48,279 nucleotides of DNA from Fructobacillus ficulneus (lineage in GTDB: Bacteria > Bacillota > Bacilli > Lactobacillales > Lactobacillaceae), in assembly GCF_001047075.2 (NCBI RefSeq), contig NZ_DF968001.1, forward strand, positions 84,939-133,217, in the 5' to 3' direction. How positions within the stretch are numbered: position 1 is the first letter of the stretch; every line of letters starts with the position of its first letter. A program made the position numbers and the translations under genes. Of this stretch, positions 40,003 to 48,279 are shown piece by piece. The notes under the pieces were generated by a model that worked only from the letters and a program-made list of their open reading frames with translations, was not told the origin of the DNA and did no database searches.

Positions 40003-40974
40003 TTAATTCTTGTAATCGTCATCATCCATGGCTTCCACTTGTCCTAAGAGGTAACCGTTTCCAACTCCTGAGAAGAAATCGTGGTTTGATGTTGATGTTG
40101 AAATTCCGTTCATGACAACCGGGTTAACCTGGTCAGCATTATCTGGGAACAATGGTTCTTGACCCAAGTTCATCAAGGCCTTGTTGGCGTTGTAGCGCAA
40201 GAATGTCAAAACATCTTCCGTCCAACCAATTTGGTCATAAATTTCATGAGTGAACTTTTCTTCATTGTCGTACAAATCGTACAACAAGTCGTACATCCAG
40301 GCCTTCATTTCTTCTTGTTCGTTTTCGGGCAACTTATTGAAGCCGATTTGGAACTTGTAGCCAATGTAAGTACCGTGAACTGATTCATCACGCAAAATCA
40401 ACTTGATGATTTCGGCAACGTTCAACATCCGGTTGTGGCCAAGGTAGTACAATGGCGTGTAGAAACCAGAATAGAACAAGAAAGTTTCCAAGAAGACTGA
40501 GGCAACCTTCTTTTGCAATGGTGTTCCCGTTTGGTAAACATCATTAATCTTATTGGCCTTGTATTGAAGGAATTCATCGTGGTCGGCCCAGTCAAAAGTC
40601 GCATCGATTTCTGACTTGTCGTTCAACGTTTCAAAAATTGATGAATAAGACTTGGCGTGAACAGATTCCATGAATTGGATGTTGTTCAAGACCGCTTCTT
40701 CCTTTTGGTTAACCGCATCACGGCGCAATGAAGCCATTCCGTCTTGTGATTGCAAGGTATCCAAAGTAGTCAACCCACCAAAGACCAAGTTATAAACTCG
40801 GCGTTCTGTATCGTTCAAATCACCACGCCAGTTGCGCAAGTCATTTGAAATTGGAACTCGAGTATCCAACCAGAATTGTTGAGTCAACTTTTCCCAAGTG
40901 GCCTTATCCAAAGCATCTTCGATGTCATTCCAGTTAATGGCTGTATATGAGCCGTTATTAACGTGTTCTACCAT
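40003..40974 (-). CDS. nrdF: Class Ib ribonucleotide reductase beta subunit
   Basis: 323 residues. FWLDTRVPISNDLRNWR, QFMESVHAKSYSSIFETLND, YYLGHNRMLNVAEIIKLILR DESVHGTYIG supply the diiron ligands and radical-site helices. It generates the tyrosyl radical, metallated with NrdI's help. It follows nrdI by five bases. Confidence 0.95.
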   Translation of the reverse strand: MVEHVNNGSYTAINWNDIEDALDKATWEKLTQQFWLDTRVPISNDLRNWRGDLNDTERRVYNLVFGGLTTLDTLQSQDGMASLRRDAVNQKEEAVLNNIQFMESVHAKSYSSIFETLNDKSEIDATFDWADHDEFLQYKANKINDVYQTGTPLQKKVASVFLETFLFYSGFYTPLYYLGHNRMLNVAEIIKLILRDESVHGTYIGYKFQIGFNKLPENEQEEMKAWMYDLLYDLYDNEEKFTHEIYDQIGWTEDVLTFLRYNANKALMNLGQEPLFPDNADQVNPVVMNGISTSTSNHDFFSGVGNGYLLGQVEAMDDDDYKN

Positions 40975-40979
40975 TTGTC

Positions 40980-41420
40980 TTATTCTCCTAATGTTTCCTG
41001 AAGCTTACGATAAATCTTTTCCGCATCGTAAACACTGCCCCGTAGTTCGTAATCCCCCAAAACTGGGACCTGGTACTTTTCGGCATAGCGCTTAGCTGTC
41101 AAAATGTACTGGTCATTAAAGTTCCGGTTTCCTGAACCAACCACGCCGACTAATGACTTAGCATTATCTTCAAAATCAATATAGTCCGCGAGGGCATTGG
41201 TAAATATTTCAACTACTTCTGGCCCGGTTCCCGTCCCACCAGTCAGATAGGTCGGCACAACGGCAACGAAGGGGCCTTGCTCAGTTTGATAATCACTTTC
41301 GTCACCAATTACTTGGGCATCAATTTGATCCCCGTTTTCTTCAGCGACAGCTGTAATTTTTTTGATAAAAGACTGAGTGTTCCCTTCAATACTGGCGAAT
41401 AAAAGCCGATATCTTGCCAT
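40980..41420 (-). CDS. nrdI: NrdI flavodoxin
   Basis: 146 residues: LLFASIEGNTQSFIKKI (FMN-phosphate loop), VPTYLTGGTGTGPEVVEIFT, GVVGSGNRNFNDQYILTAKR. It gives oxidant for Mn2 cofactor assembly in NrdF. Upstream is its own promoter, separate from nrdE. Confidence 0.95.
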   Translation of the reverse strand: MARYRLLFASIEGNTQSFIKKITAVAEENGDQIDAQVIGDESDYQTEQGPFVAVVPTYLTGGTGTGPEVVEIFTNALADYIDFEDNAKSLVGVVGSGNRNFNDQYILTAKRYAEKYQVPVLGDYELRGSVYDAEKIYRKLQETLGE

Positions 41421-41492
41421 TGACCGTTCCTTTCTTGGCAGGTCGTCCTGCCTCTACCTTAACAAAATCGTTAAGTTGGGCCTGTAATTAAT

Positions 41493-41523
41493 AAAATAAC
41501 AGGATGGTTGACAACAGTCAACC
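41493..41523 (-). promoter_or_regulatory. nrdIF promoter with palindromic operator
   Basis: TTGACT (41516-41521), 17-base spacer, TATTTT (41493-41498). GGTTGAC-N4-GTCAACC (41506-41512 and 41517-41523) overlaps the -35, so a dimeric regulator may act here. Nearby GCACAATATGTATG is a weak NrdR-box-like match. Confidence 0.55.
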
Positions 41524-41600
41524 GCACAATATGTATGGCCGAGGATAACTCGACCGATTGTGAAGCCCTATCCCCAGACACCTGGGCATCCAGAATGTTT
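41524..41600 (-). other. Unexplained hairpins between nrdE and nrdI
   Basis: Minus strand CCCAG-GTGT-CTGGG, then CACAAT enclosing GGTCGAG-TTATC-CTCGGCC, ending ATTGTG. Not a consensus terminator (no T-run). No reading frame is supported. Confidence 0.4.
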
Positions 41601-41676
41601 TTCACAAATTGAAAATAATTTTAAATTTTCTAATAAAAATCCGATAAACCCTGGTAAATTAGACTTTATCTAAGAA

Positions 41677-43848
41677 TCAAATTGAACAAGATTCACATTC
41701 GTTAATACCAGCTTCTTGGTTGTCATCCGTATAAGTTCGAACATAATACAATGACTTGATTCCTTGCTTGAAGGCGTAGTTTCGCAACTTTGATAAGTCA
41801 CGAGTGGTCATCTTTTCTGTCCGACCATCCTTCCAGTCGTACAAACCGGCTGGAATCGTTGACCGCAAGAAGAATGTTAATGACATTCCCTGGTCAACGT
41901 GTGGTTGAGCAGCAGCATAGATATCAACAACCTTTTTCATATTCGTATCATAGGCTGAGACATAATATGGCAAGGTTTCATTGGAAAGACCCGGAGCTGG
42001 GTAATAAACCTTCCCAATCATCCCTTCTTGACGTTCTTCAATCCGGTTAACGATTGGCAACAATGAGGCTGTTGTGTTGTTAACGTATGAAATCGATCCC
42101 GTTGGGGCCACGGCATGACGGTAAGCATTATACAAACCATGTTCCATGACTTGGGCCTTCAATTCTGCCCATTCGGCAGGACCAGGTACTGGCAAACCCT
42201 TAAACAATTCTTGAACCTTGGCAGTCGTTGGACCCCAATCTTGGTCCAAGTACTTTTCAAAGTAAGTACCATCAGCATAGGCTGACTTGTCAAAGTCCTT
42301 GAAAGTTTCTTTGCGGTCCATGGCGATGTGCATTGAAGCCATCAATGAGTAGTAGTTCAAAGTCATGAAGAATGTCTTGGTAAAGTCCAGTGATTCTTCG
42401 TCCCCATACATCATTTGGTTTTGAGCGAAGAAGGCCGCCAGACCCATGGCACCCAAACCAACGGCATGGTTCTTTTGGTTCCCGTTTTCAATAGAAGGAA
42501 CCACGTTCAAATTTGATTGGTCCGAAACAAATGACAGAGCACGAATCATCGCTTCAACTGAACCAGCAAAGTCAGGCGTCTTCATCATGTTAACGATGTT
42601 GATTGAGCCCAAGTTACATGAAATGTCTTCCCCAAGGGTTGAATATTCTTGTTCATCATCAATAGTTGATGGTGTTTGAACCTGCAAGATTTCTGAACAA
42701 AGGTTTGATGAGACAACCTTTCCAGCAACTGGGTTGGCCCGGTTAACCGTATCGATGTTAACTACGTATGGGTACCCTGATTCTTGTTGGAGCTTTGAAA
42801 TTTCCTCTTCAACTGCGCGGGCTGAAACCATCTTCTTGGTAATCTTGTCGTTCTTCAACATGTTGTCATACTCGGCAGTAATATCAACATAGTTAAATGG
42901 TACGCCGTATTCGCGTTCGACATCGACCGGTGAGAACAAGGCCATTGGCTCGTTCTTTTCAATCAAGTCGTAGTATTTGTCAGGAACAATCAAGCCTAAT
43001 GACAAGGTCTTAACACGAACCTTTTCATCGGCGTTTTCCTTCTTAGTGGCCATAAAGGTCATCAAGTCAGGATGGAAGATGTTCAAATAAACAACTCCGG
43101 CCCCTTGACGCGCTCCGACCTGTGATGAAAAGGTGAAAGAATCTTCCAACAACTTCATGACAGGAACAATTCCACCGGCAGAGTTGGCAATGCCCATGAC
43201 GGGTGCACCGGCTTCACGCAAGTTTGAGAGATTGATTCCAACTCCCCCACCCAACTTTGACAATTGAAGTGCCGAGTTAATAATCCGGCCGATTGAGTTC
43301 ATGTCATCGCTTGACTGCAAGACGAAACATGAAACCAATTCACCACGACGGGCCCGACCAGCATTCAAGAATGAAGGTGTGGCTGGTTGGTAGCGTTGGT
43401 GAATCATTTCGTTGGCCAAGTCCATGGCCAACTTTTCATCACCATTAGCATAAAAGAGGGCGTTGAAGGCCACCCGATCAGTATATGATTCGACATAGTA
43501 AGCCTTATCATTTGTCTTTTGAGCGTACTGGTTATAAAACTTGAATGCCGCCATGAACGATTGAAACTGGAAGTCTTGTTCATCCAAAAAGTCATAGAGC
43601 TTTTCAATGAAAGCCATGTCGTACTTATGAACAACGGTTGCATCCAAAAAAGCATTGTCAATCAACCATTGATATTTGTCTGCCACTGAATCGAACTTTT
43701 TCAAGTTTGGTTCAACGTTTTCCTTCATGAAAGCAGCGAGGGCCTCTTGGTCCTTTTGCAGCTGAATTTGGCCATCCTTTGGGATGTTGATTTCATTATT
43801 CAAATCAAAATATGTGACCTTTGTCAGGTCGAGGTCAAGTAATGACAT
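41677..43848 (-). CDS. nrdE: Class Ib ribonucleotide reductase alpha subunit
   Basis: 723 residues from ATG 43848 (MSLLDLDLTKVTYFDLNN), with GCTGGAGAATCT before; a longer frame starts seven codons upstream. LVSCFVLQSSDDMNSIGRI, SNLCSEILQ, EDISCNLGSINI and the C-terminal AGINECESCSI (redox Cys pair). It reduces NDPs; NrdH is the reductant. Catalytic PTxS etc present: ATPSFLNAGR. Confidence 0.95.
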   Translation of the reverse strand: MSLLDLDLTKVTYFDLNNEINIPKDGQIQLQKDQEALAAFMKENVEPNLKKFDSVADKYQWLIDNAFLDATVVHKYDMAFIEKLYDFLDEQDFQFQSFMAAFKFYNQYAQKTNDKAYYVESYTDRVAFNALFYANGDEKLAMDLANEMIHQRYQPATPSFLNAGRARRGELVSCFVLQSSDDMNSIGRIINSALQLSKLGGGVGINLSNLREAGAPVMGIANSAGGIVPVMKLLEDSFTFSSQVGARQGAGVVYLNIFHPDLMTFMATKKENADEKVRVKTLSLGLIVPDKYYDLIEKNEPMALFSPVDVEREYGVPFNYVDITAEYDNMLKNDKITKKMVSARAVEEEISKLQQESGYPYVVNIDTVNRANPVAGKVVSSNLCSEILQVQTPSTIDDEQEYSTLGEDISCNLGSINIVNMMKTPDFAGSVEAMIRALSFVSDQSNLNVVPSIENGNQKNHAVGLGAMGLAAFFAQNQMMYGDEESLDFTKTFFMTLNYYSLMASMHIAMDRKETFKDFDKSAYADGTYFEKYLDQDWGPTTAKVQELFKGLPVPGPAEWAELKAQVMEHGLYNAYRHAVAPTGSISYVNNTTASLLPIVNRIEERQEGMIGKVYYPAPGLSNETLPYYVSAYDTNMKKVVDIYAAAQPHVDQGMSLTFFLRSTIPAGLYDWKDGRTEKMTTRDLSKLRNYAFKQGIKSLYYVRTYTDDNQEAGINECESCSI

Positions 43849-43893
43849 AGAAGATTCTCCAGCTTCCAATTTATTTGGTAAAGATTATGTAAG

Positions 43894-43933
43894 AAAAAAT
43901 TCCGCCTAGACCAATCATGACCTAGTGCGGAAT
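43894..43933 (-). terminator. Hairpin between nrdH and nrdE
   Basis: ATTCCGC..CTAG / CTAG..GCGGAAT followed by six T on the minus strand. Likely a partial terminator that gives more nrdH than nrdE. Confidence 0.6.
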
Positions 43934-43950
43934 AAGATACTCTCAGCAGG

Positions 43951-44181
43951 TTATGCTGTTAATGATTGCAAGACTGCTGGTTGGAAACCAGAAAAGGCTT
44001 CTTGCCCTTCGATTTGAACAACCGGTGTTTGCTTAAATCCGGCATCTTTTAGTTGAGCTAGGTATTCGGGTTGTTCTTCAATGTTAATCTCTTGGTAAGC
44101 AACATTGATCCCGTCTAGGTAGCGTTTTGTCATTTTGCACTGAATGCAGTTATTTTTGGTAAAGACCGTTACTTGTTTCAT
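43951..44181 (-). CDS. nrdH: NrdH glutaredoxin-like redoxin
   Basis: 76 residues. TKNNCIQCKMTKRYLDG (CxxC) and FKQTPVVQIEGQEAFSGFQP are the NrdH signature. It reduces NrdE. First gene of nrdHE-nrdIF, leftward. Confidence 0.95.
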   Translation of the reverse strand: MKQVTVFTKNNCIQCKMTKRYLDGINVAYQEINIEEQPEYLAQLKDAGFKQTPVVQIEGQEAFSGFQPAVLQSLTA

Positions 44182-44565
44182 AATTAGGTCCCACTTTCTA
44201 TCGATATTTTCCAGTCAACTACTCGTATAGACGGCTTTTCCGACCACCGAAATAATTGGGCTAATTACTAGTTTAGCTGATTTCTTAGATAGTTCAAGGC
44301 CTAAAACTGTCCGCACAAACATTTGTTCGCCTAAACGCCATTCTAATAGGCTTTTTAAATCACAAATTTTTATCTTCACAAATTAATTTTATTTTTCTAA
44401 AGTGGAGTCCCAGGCCAATCTCAGTTTTTTAACGCTCATAAAAGTCCTCTAACCTGCGATCAAAGATAATAATCAATAATTTTTCTTTGTGAATACAAAA
44501 CTCCCCATTCGCCAATAGACCAATTCTAAAATTAATAAATCTGTATGTTATGCCAGACAATTTGT
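44182..44565. other. Intergenic region between nrdH and the CNNM gene
   Basis: About 380 bases with no supported gene. It should hold divergent promoters. AATTTGTGA occurs twice on the minus strand near 44370-44395, and again upstream of nrdIF near 41601-41609, so it could be a shared nrd regulatory element. No clear NrdR box. Confidence 0.35.
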
Positions 44566-44571
44566 TATAAT
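44564..44571 (+). promoter_or_regulatory. Extended -10 promoter of the CNNM gene
   Basis: TGTTATAAT, extended -10. The -35 match is weak. Confidence 0.5.
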
Positions 44572-44608
44572 AGAAATAATATCTATTAAAAAAAGAGAGG
44601 TAATAACT

Positions 44609-46048
44609 TTGGATTCTGGTCCCTCGTTCTTATTGAATGCGTTTATCATTATCTTCATCCTATTGTTGGCGGTGCTGTTTACTTTAACGGAGTATTCTCT
44701 GGTTAAGGTTCGTTTATCAGCCTTGGAGGCTCTCCAAGAAGACCGCGACAAGCCATCTAAGAATATTAATCATGCCATCCACATGGTTTCCCACCTGACT
44801 GAGTTTCTTTCAACCGCTCAGGTGGGAATCACCCTGACTTCTTTGATTTTAGGGTGGATTGGTGAAGAAACTGTGGCCGATTTAATTATCGCAACCCACG
44901 TTCTTCCTAGTGACATGGCACGACCAGTCTCATCAGTTGCGGCAATTGTGATCTTTACGATTGTCCATGCCGTCTTTACCGACTTGGTCCCTAAAAACAT
45001 CGCCATCCAAGAACCGATTAAGGTCTTACTCTTAATTGTTCGCCCTGTGCGGTTCTTTCATATTGTGCTCTTCCCCTTCATTTGGATTCTTGACCACCTC
45101 TCAAATGCTTTGACGCAGTTGCTTGGTTTCAAGGTTACCAATGATGACGACATCTACTCACAGACCGAAATTTTGTCACTCTCAAAAAGTGCTGCCGAAG
45201 CCGGTGAGTTGGATACTGAAGATTTGACCTTCATGCAACGAGCCTTTGAAATGAACGACAAGGTTGCTGTTGACGTCATGATTGACCGAACATCAATGGA
45301 TGTCGTCGATGTCCATGACACCATTTCAACTGGTCTCGATGAGTACCTACAAAAGCGTCACTCGCGCTTCCCAGTTGTCGCTGACAATGATAAGGATAAG
45401 GTCTTGGGTTATGTCTTTAACTACGACCTTGTCCGTCAAAACCGAATTTCTGGTCAACAACCCGTTGCTCGGATTATGCGTGACATCCCTGCTGTTCCTG
45501 AAAACATGGACTTGCACGATGTCATGGACGAAATGATCATCAAACGATCACCAATCGCAGTTGTTGTCGACGAATATGGTGGAACTGCCGGTATTATTAC
45601 CGACAAGGATATCTATGAAGAACTCTTTGGTTCCGTCCGTGATGAAATGGATGATGAGTCCGACGAATACATCGAAAAGCTCGGTGACCGCCGTTACAAG
45701 GTTTCTGGTAAGACAACCTTGTATGACTTCCAACGCTACTTCCATACCAACGTCAAGGAACTAGACGAGGATGAAGCCGTAACCTTAACGGGTTATGTCT
45801 TAAAACGTGACCCTGACTTCCGTACCGGTGATTCATTACGGATTGCTGATTACCAGGTCACAGCCTTAGACTACGAAAATGCCTTTATCCCTGAATTTGC
45901 TGTTAAAGAACTCGACCCTGAACCAGAAGTTGAAGCACCTGAAGAAGACAGTGACCATACCGTCACTGAGCACAAGACTTCAATGACTGATAAGGACCGT
46001 GACCGACTAAAGTTCCAGCTCAAAGGCAAAGATGCCGATAACGATTAA
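44609..46048 (+). CDS. CNNM/CBS/CorC domain membrane protein
   Basis: 479 residues starting with TTG after AGAGAGG. CNNM domain of four membrane helices (FLLNAFIIIFILLLAVLFTL, STAQVGITLTSLILGWIG), CBS pair (MIDRTSMDVVDVHDTISTGL, KRSPIAVVVDEYGGTAGIIT DKD) and CorC_HlyC (SGKTTLYDFQRYF). Probable Mg2+ or divalent-cation transport; commonly called haemolysin-family. Acidic C-terminus. Confidence 0.85.
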   Translation: MDSGPSFLLNAFIIIFILLLAVLFTLTEYSLVKVRLSALEALQEDRDKPSKNINHAIHMVSHLTEFLSTAQVGITLTSLILGWIGEETVADLIIATHVLPSDMARPVSSVAAIVIFTIVHAVFTDLVPKNIAIQEPIKVLLLIVRPVRFFHIVLFPFIWILDHLSNALTQLLGFKVTNDDDIYSQTEILSLSKSAAEAGELDTEDLTFMQRAFEMNDKVAVDVMIDRTSMDVVDVHDTISTGLDEYLQKRHSRFPVVADNDKDKVLGYVFNYDLVRQNRISGQQPVARIMRDIPAVPENMDLHDVMDEMIIKRSPIAVVVDEYGGTAGIITDKDIYEELFGSVRDEMDDESDEYIEKLGDRRYKVSGKTTLYDFQRYFHTNVKELDEDEAVTLTGYVLKRDPDFRTGDSLRIADYQVTALDYENAFIPEFAVKELDPEPEVEAPEEDSDHTVTEHKTSMTDKDRDRLKFQLKGKDADND

Positions 46049-46056
46049 TAATTCTT

Positions 46057-46096
46057 AAACCCGCCCTAAGTCAGACTTAAGGCGGGTTTTTATTTT
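46057..46096 (+). terminator. Terminator of the CNNM gene
   Basis: AACCCGCC ... GGCGGGTT then TTTATTTTT. Confidence 0.75.
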
Positions 46097-46209
46097 TCCA
46101 AATTAACTAGGACCTTATTTAGACTCAGCATTTTTCGTGGTACACTAGAGCTGAACATTCTTAATAAATGAAGAGTCATAATTGCAACTTAAAAGGAGTT
46201 ATTTTTCGT

Positions 46210-46881
46210 ATGTCAGGTATTGATATTTACATGGTTCGTCATGGCCAAACTTATTTCAATCTTTTGCGCCGATTCCAAGGATTTTCCGATGCTCCTTTAA
46301 CGGAATCTGGTATTCAAGATGGTCACAAGGCTGGACAGAGACTTGCCAAGATTCATTTTGATGGTGCCTATTCATCTGATTTAACCCGAGCAATTCACAC
46401 CGCTCGCTATGCTTTAAGTGAAAACCAAGCCGGTTCACCCGTTGAACCAACTACTTTGCCAAACTTCCGCGAAGAAAACTTTGGTTCATTTGAAGGGCGC
46501 GACTCACAGGTCACTTTGACCGACCTCAACGCTTCTTTACCAGCAACCTATAGCACTTACGCCGACATGGTAAAAGACTTAGGTATGCCAGCTGTGATGG
46601 ACCATTTTGCTGCCCATGACCCCTACCACTTGGCCGAATCATACCAAGACTTCTTGACTCGAGTTCAAAACGGTTTTAACCAGCTACGCGATCTACACCA
46701 AGATGGTGACAAGGTCTTATTGGTCTCTCACGGCACAACCATTCGGGCAATTGCTGACTACTTGGGTCACCCTGAAATGGCTGCTCAGCCGGTTCATAAC
46801 GGTGGTATTATGCATCTCAAATTAACAGCCGACGGTGCCGACATTCTTGCCTTTAACGATATCACCACTAACTTTGAATAA
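46210..46881 (+). CDS. Histidine phosphatase family protein
   Basis: 223 residues from ATG 46210 (MSGIDIYMVRHGQTYFN). RHG motif with catalytic His; FDGAYSSDLTRAIHTAR; FREENFGSFEG (Glu acid); LLVSHGTTIRAIADY. Phosphoglycerate-mutase-like phosphatase; substrate unknown. AAAGGAG is 11 bases before, longer than usual. Confidence 0.85.
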   Translation: MSGIDIYMVRHGQTYFNLLRRFQGFSDAPLTESGIQDGHKAGQRLAKIHFDGAYSSDLTRAIHTARYALSENQAGSPVEPTTLPNFREENFGSFEGRDSQVTLTDLNASLPATYSTYADMVKDLGMPAVMDHFAAHDPYHLAESYQDFLTRVQNGFNQLRDLHQDGDKVLLVSHGTTIRAIADYLGHPEMAAQPVHNGGIMHLKLTADGADILAFNDITTNFE

Positions 46882-46958
46882 GTACCAGCATGCACCACTT
46901 TTATCCCCAGCCCAAGTTTTTCAATTATTCTTGCGCTTAGACACAGAAAGGCGTAACT

Positions 46959-48263
46959 ATGGCAAACAATTACACAGATACCACCCTTGATCAGGTCCGA
47001 CCGGTCCTCTTGGCTGGTCTTAAAACCGATCAAAAACAAAACTTGGATTACGAACTAACTGAGCTTAAAAACCTAGCCTTGGCTAATAACTTGCAGCCGG
47101 TTGAAACATTTTTGCAGGCTCTCGACCGTCCCAACCCCGCTACTTACTTTGGTAAGGGTAAGGTTGAGGAATTAAAGGTTGCTGTTCAGACCTACGATGC
47201 CGATTTGATTGTAACGAACGACGAACTATCGCCCTCACAAATCCGTAATCTGGAAAATGAAACCGGGGCAACGGTTGTTGACCGAACTGGTTTGATTTTA
47301 GATATCTTTGCCCAACGGGCCCAGACTAAGGTCGCCAAGTTGCAAGTTCAACTTGCCCGTCTGCAATACCAACTTCCCCGTTTGCGGACATCAATGTCTG
47401 TTTCTTTGGACCAGCAGACCGGTGCCGGTGGCGCTGGCTTTACAAGTCGTGGTTCTGGTGAAACTAAGTTGGAACAATCACGTCGTCGTTTAACCAACGA
47501 AATGGTCGCAATTAAGCGCGATCTTGGCGAACTGCAAAAGGATGCAACTATCCAATCTAAAAAGCGCCAGGCATCTGAATTGCCAACTGTCGCCCTCGTT
47601 GGTTATACCAACGCCGGAAAATCAACTTTAATGAACCAGTTCTTGGCTCGCTTTGGCCAAGGTGCCGAAAGTGACCAAAGCAAGCAAGTCTTTGAAAAAG
47701 ACATGCTCTTTGCCACCTTGAACACAACCATCCGTCAATTGACTTTGCCAGATAAGACCAAGTTCCTCTTATCCGATACGGTTGGTTTTGTTTCCAAGCT
47801 ACCTCACCACTTAGTGGCCGCCTTTGAATCAACCTTGCAAGAAGCTGCTCAAGCCGACCTACTCCTTCAAGTTGTCGATATCTCAGATGACCATTATCAC
47901 GACATGATGAAGACAACAGAGGAAACTTTGATTCGCCTAGGAATCAAGGACAAGCCAATGATTACCCTCTATAACAAGGCTGACAAGGCCGAATGGGCCT
48001 TTCCAATTGTGGACGGTGATCACATCACCATTTCCGCCCAAGACCGTGAATCTCAAGATGTTGTCTTAGACCATATCAAAAAAGAACTCTTTGCAAACAT
48101 GAGTGAAGTTACTCTTCACATTCCATTTGCTGATTCACGGGTTGTAGCAAGCATCTTAGCTAACCACGTCTTGCTCGACCAAGACTATGACGAAACAGGA
48201 ACAACCATTAGAGTGGCCTTAAACCCTCAAGAAATCGAACAGCATAAACAATACTTAGCATAG
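46959..48263 (+). CDS. hflX: GTPase HflX
   Basis: 434 residues. N-terminal: TYFGKGKVEELKVAVQTYDA, TVVDRTGLILDIFAQRAQTK, RGSGETKLEQSRRRL. G domain: VALVGYTNAGKSTLMNQF (P-loop), LLSDTVGFVSKLPHHLVAAF (G3), LYNKADKAEW (G4). It splits stalled ribosomes under stress. A complete gene; AGAAAGGCG precedes the ATG. Confidence 0.95.
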   Translation: MANNYTDTTLDQVRPVLLAGLKTDQKQNLDYELTELKNLALANNLQPVETFLQALDRPNPATYFGKGKVEELKVAVQTYDADLIVTNDELSPSQIRNLENETGATVVDRTGLILDIFAQRAQTKVAKLQVQLARLQYQLPRLRTSMSVSLDQQTGAGGAGFTSRGSGETKLEQSRRRLTNEMVAIKRDLGELQKDATIQSKKRQASELPTVALVGYTNAGKSTLMNQFLARFGQGAESDQSKQVFEKDMLFATLNTTIRQLTLPDKTKFLLSDTVGFVSKLPHHLVAAFESTLQEAAQADLLLQVVDISDDHYHDMMKTTEETLIRLGIKDKPMITLYNKADKAEWAFPIVDGDHITISAQDRESQDVVLDHIKKELFANMSEVTLHIPFADSRVVASILANHVLLDQDYDETGTTIRVALNPQEIEQHKQYLA

Positions 48264-48279
48264 GAGAAAAGGCCCGACA

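Overview
The window looks like chromosome from a low-GC Gram-positive bacterium of the Lactobacillaceae. The evidence is strong GGAGG-type ribosome sites, class Ib nrdHEIF, MutY, HflX, CNNM/CorC-type proteins, and a TP901-1/SPP1-like siphophage prophage. The Weissella/Leuconostoc branch is my best guess; the genus is inference.

Layout. (1) 1-1093: host genes, a partial Pyr_excise/TIGR02328-type protein and a DUF308 membrane protein. (2) About 1217-4200: an AT-rich island beside the prophage. It holds a three-gene operon whose order and content match toxin-antitoxin-chaperone systems of the CmdTAC type: a putative ADP-ribosyltransferase, a small antitoxin-like protein and a SecB-like chaperone. 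Divergent to it is a small gene broken at an A7 tract. Next come two related immunity-like genes behind the tail of a toxin-like ORF, then a structured small RNA with its own promoter and terminator. (3) 4301-36243: a prophage of about 32 kb, apparently complete, integrated in the 3' end of tRNA-Thr(AGU) with a 14-bp core repeat at each end. Most genes read leftward. From right to left: integrase, a zinc-ribbon/SHOCT protein, ImmA-like protease and repressor (rightward); the genetic switch; two small rightward 'moron' units sharing one leader; recombination and replication (DUF1351, Sak-type annealing protein, SSB, replisome organizer with iterons, DnaC-like loader); antirepressor, HNH and RusA nucleases; an ArpU/RinA-type late regulator; an odd tRNA and structured region; terminase, portal, head, tail, baseplate; holin and amidase; and two small genes at attL. 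(4) 36231-48279: host tRNA-Thr and tRNA-Leu, AI-2E family transporter, mutY, a small basic protein, PAP2 phosphatase, nrdF, nrdI, nrdE, nrdH, a CNNM/CBS protein, a histidine phosphatase and hflX.

How it fits together. The integrase, att cores, candidate arm sites and intact tRNA define an excisable element. The phage carries its own copy of the hairpin terminator behind tRNA-Thr, so integration should leave tRNA expression unchanged. The late regulator gene ends within a strong promoter with paired direct repeats that should drive the packaging-to-lysis operon. The candidate toxin-antitoxin-chaperone operon is the most notable find: canonical SecB is generally absent from Firmicutes, and a SecB-like gene behind a toxin/antitoxin pair is the hallmark of chaperone-controlled anti-phage systems.
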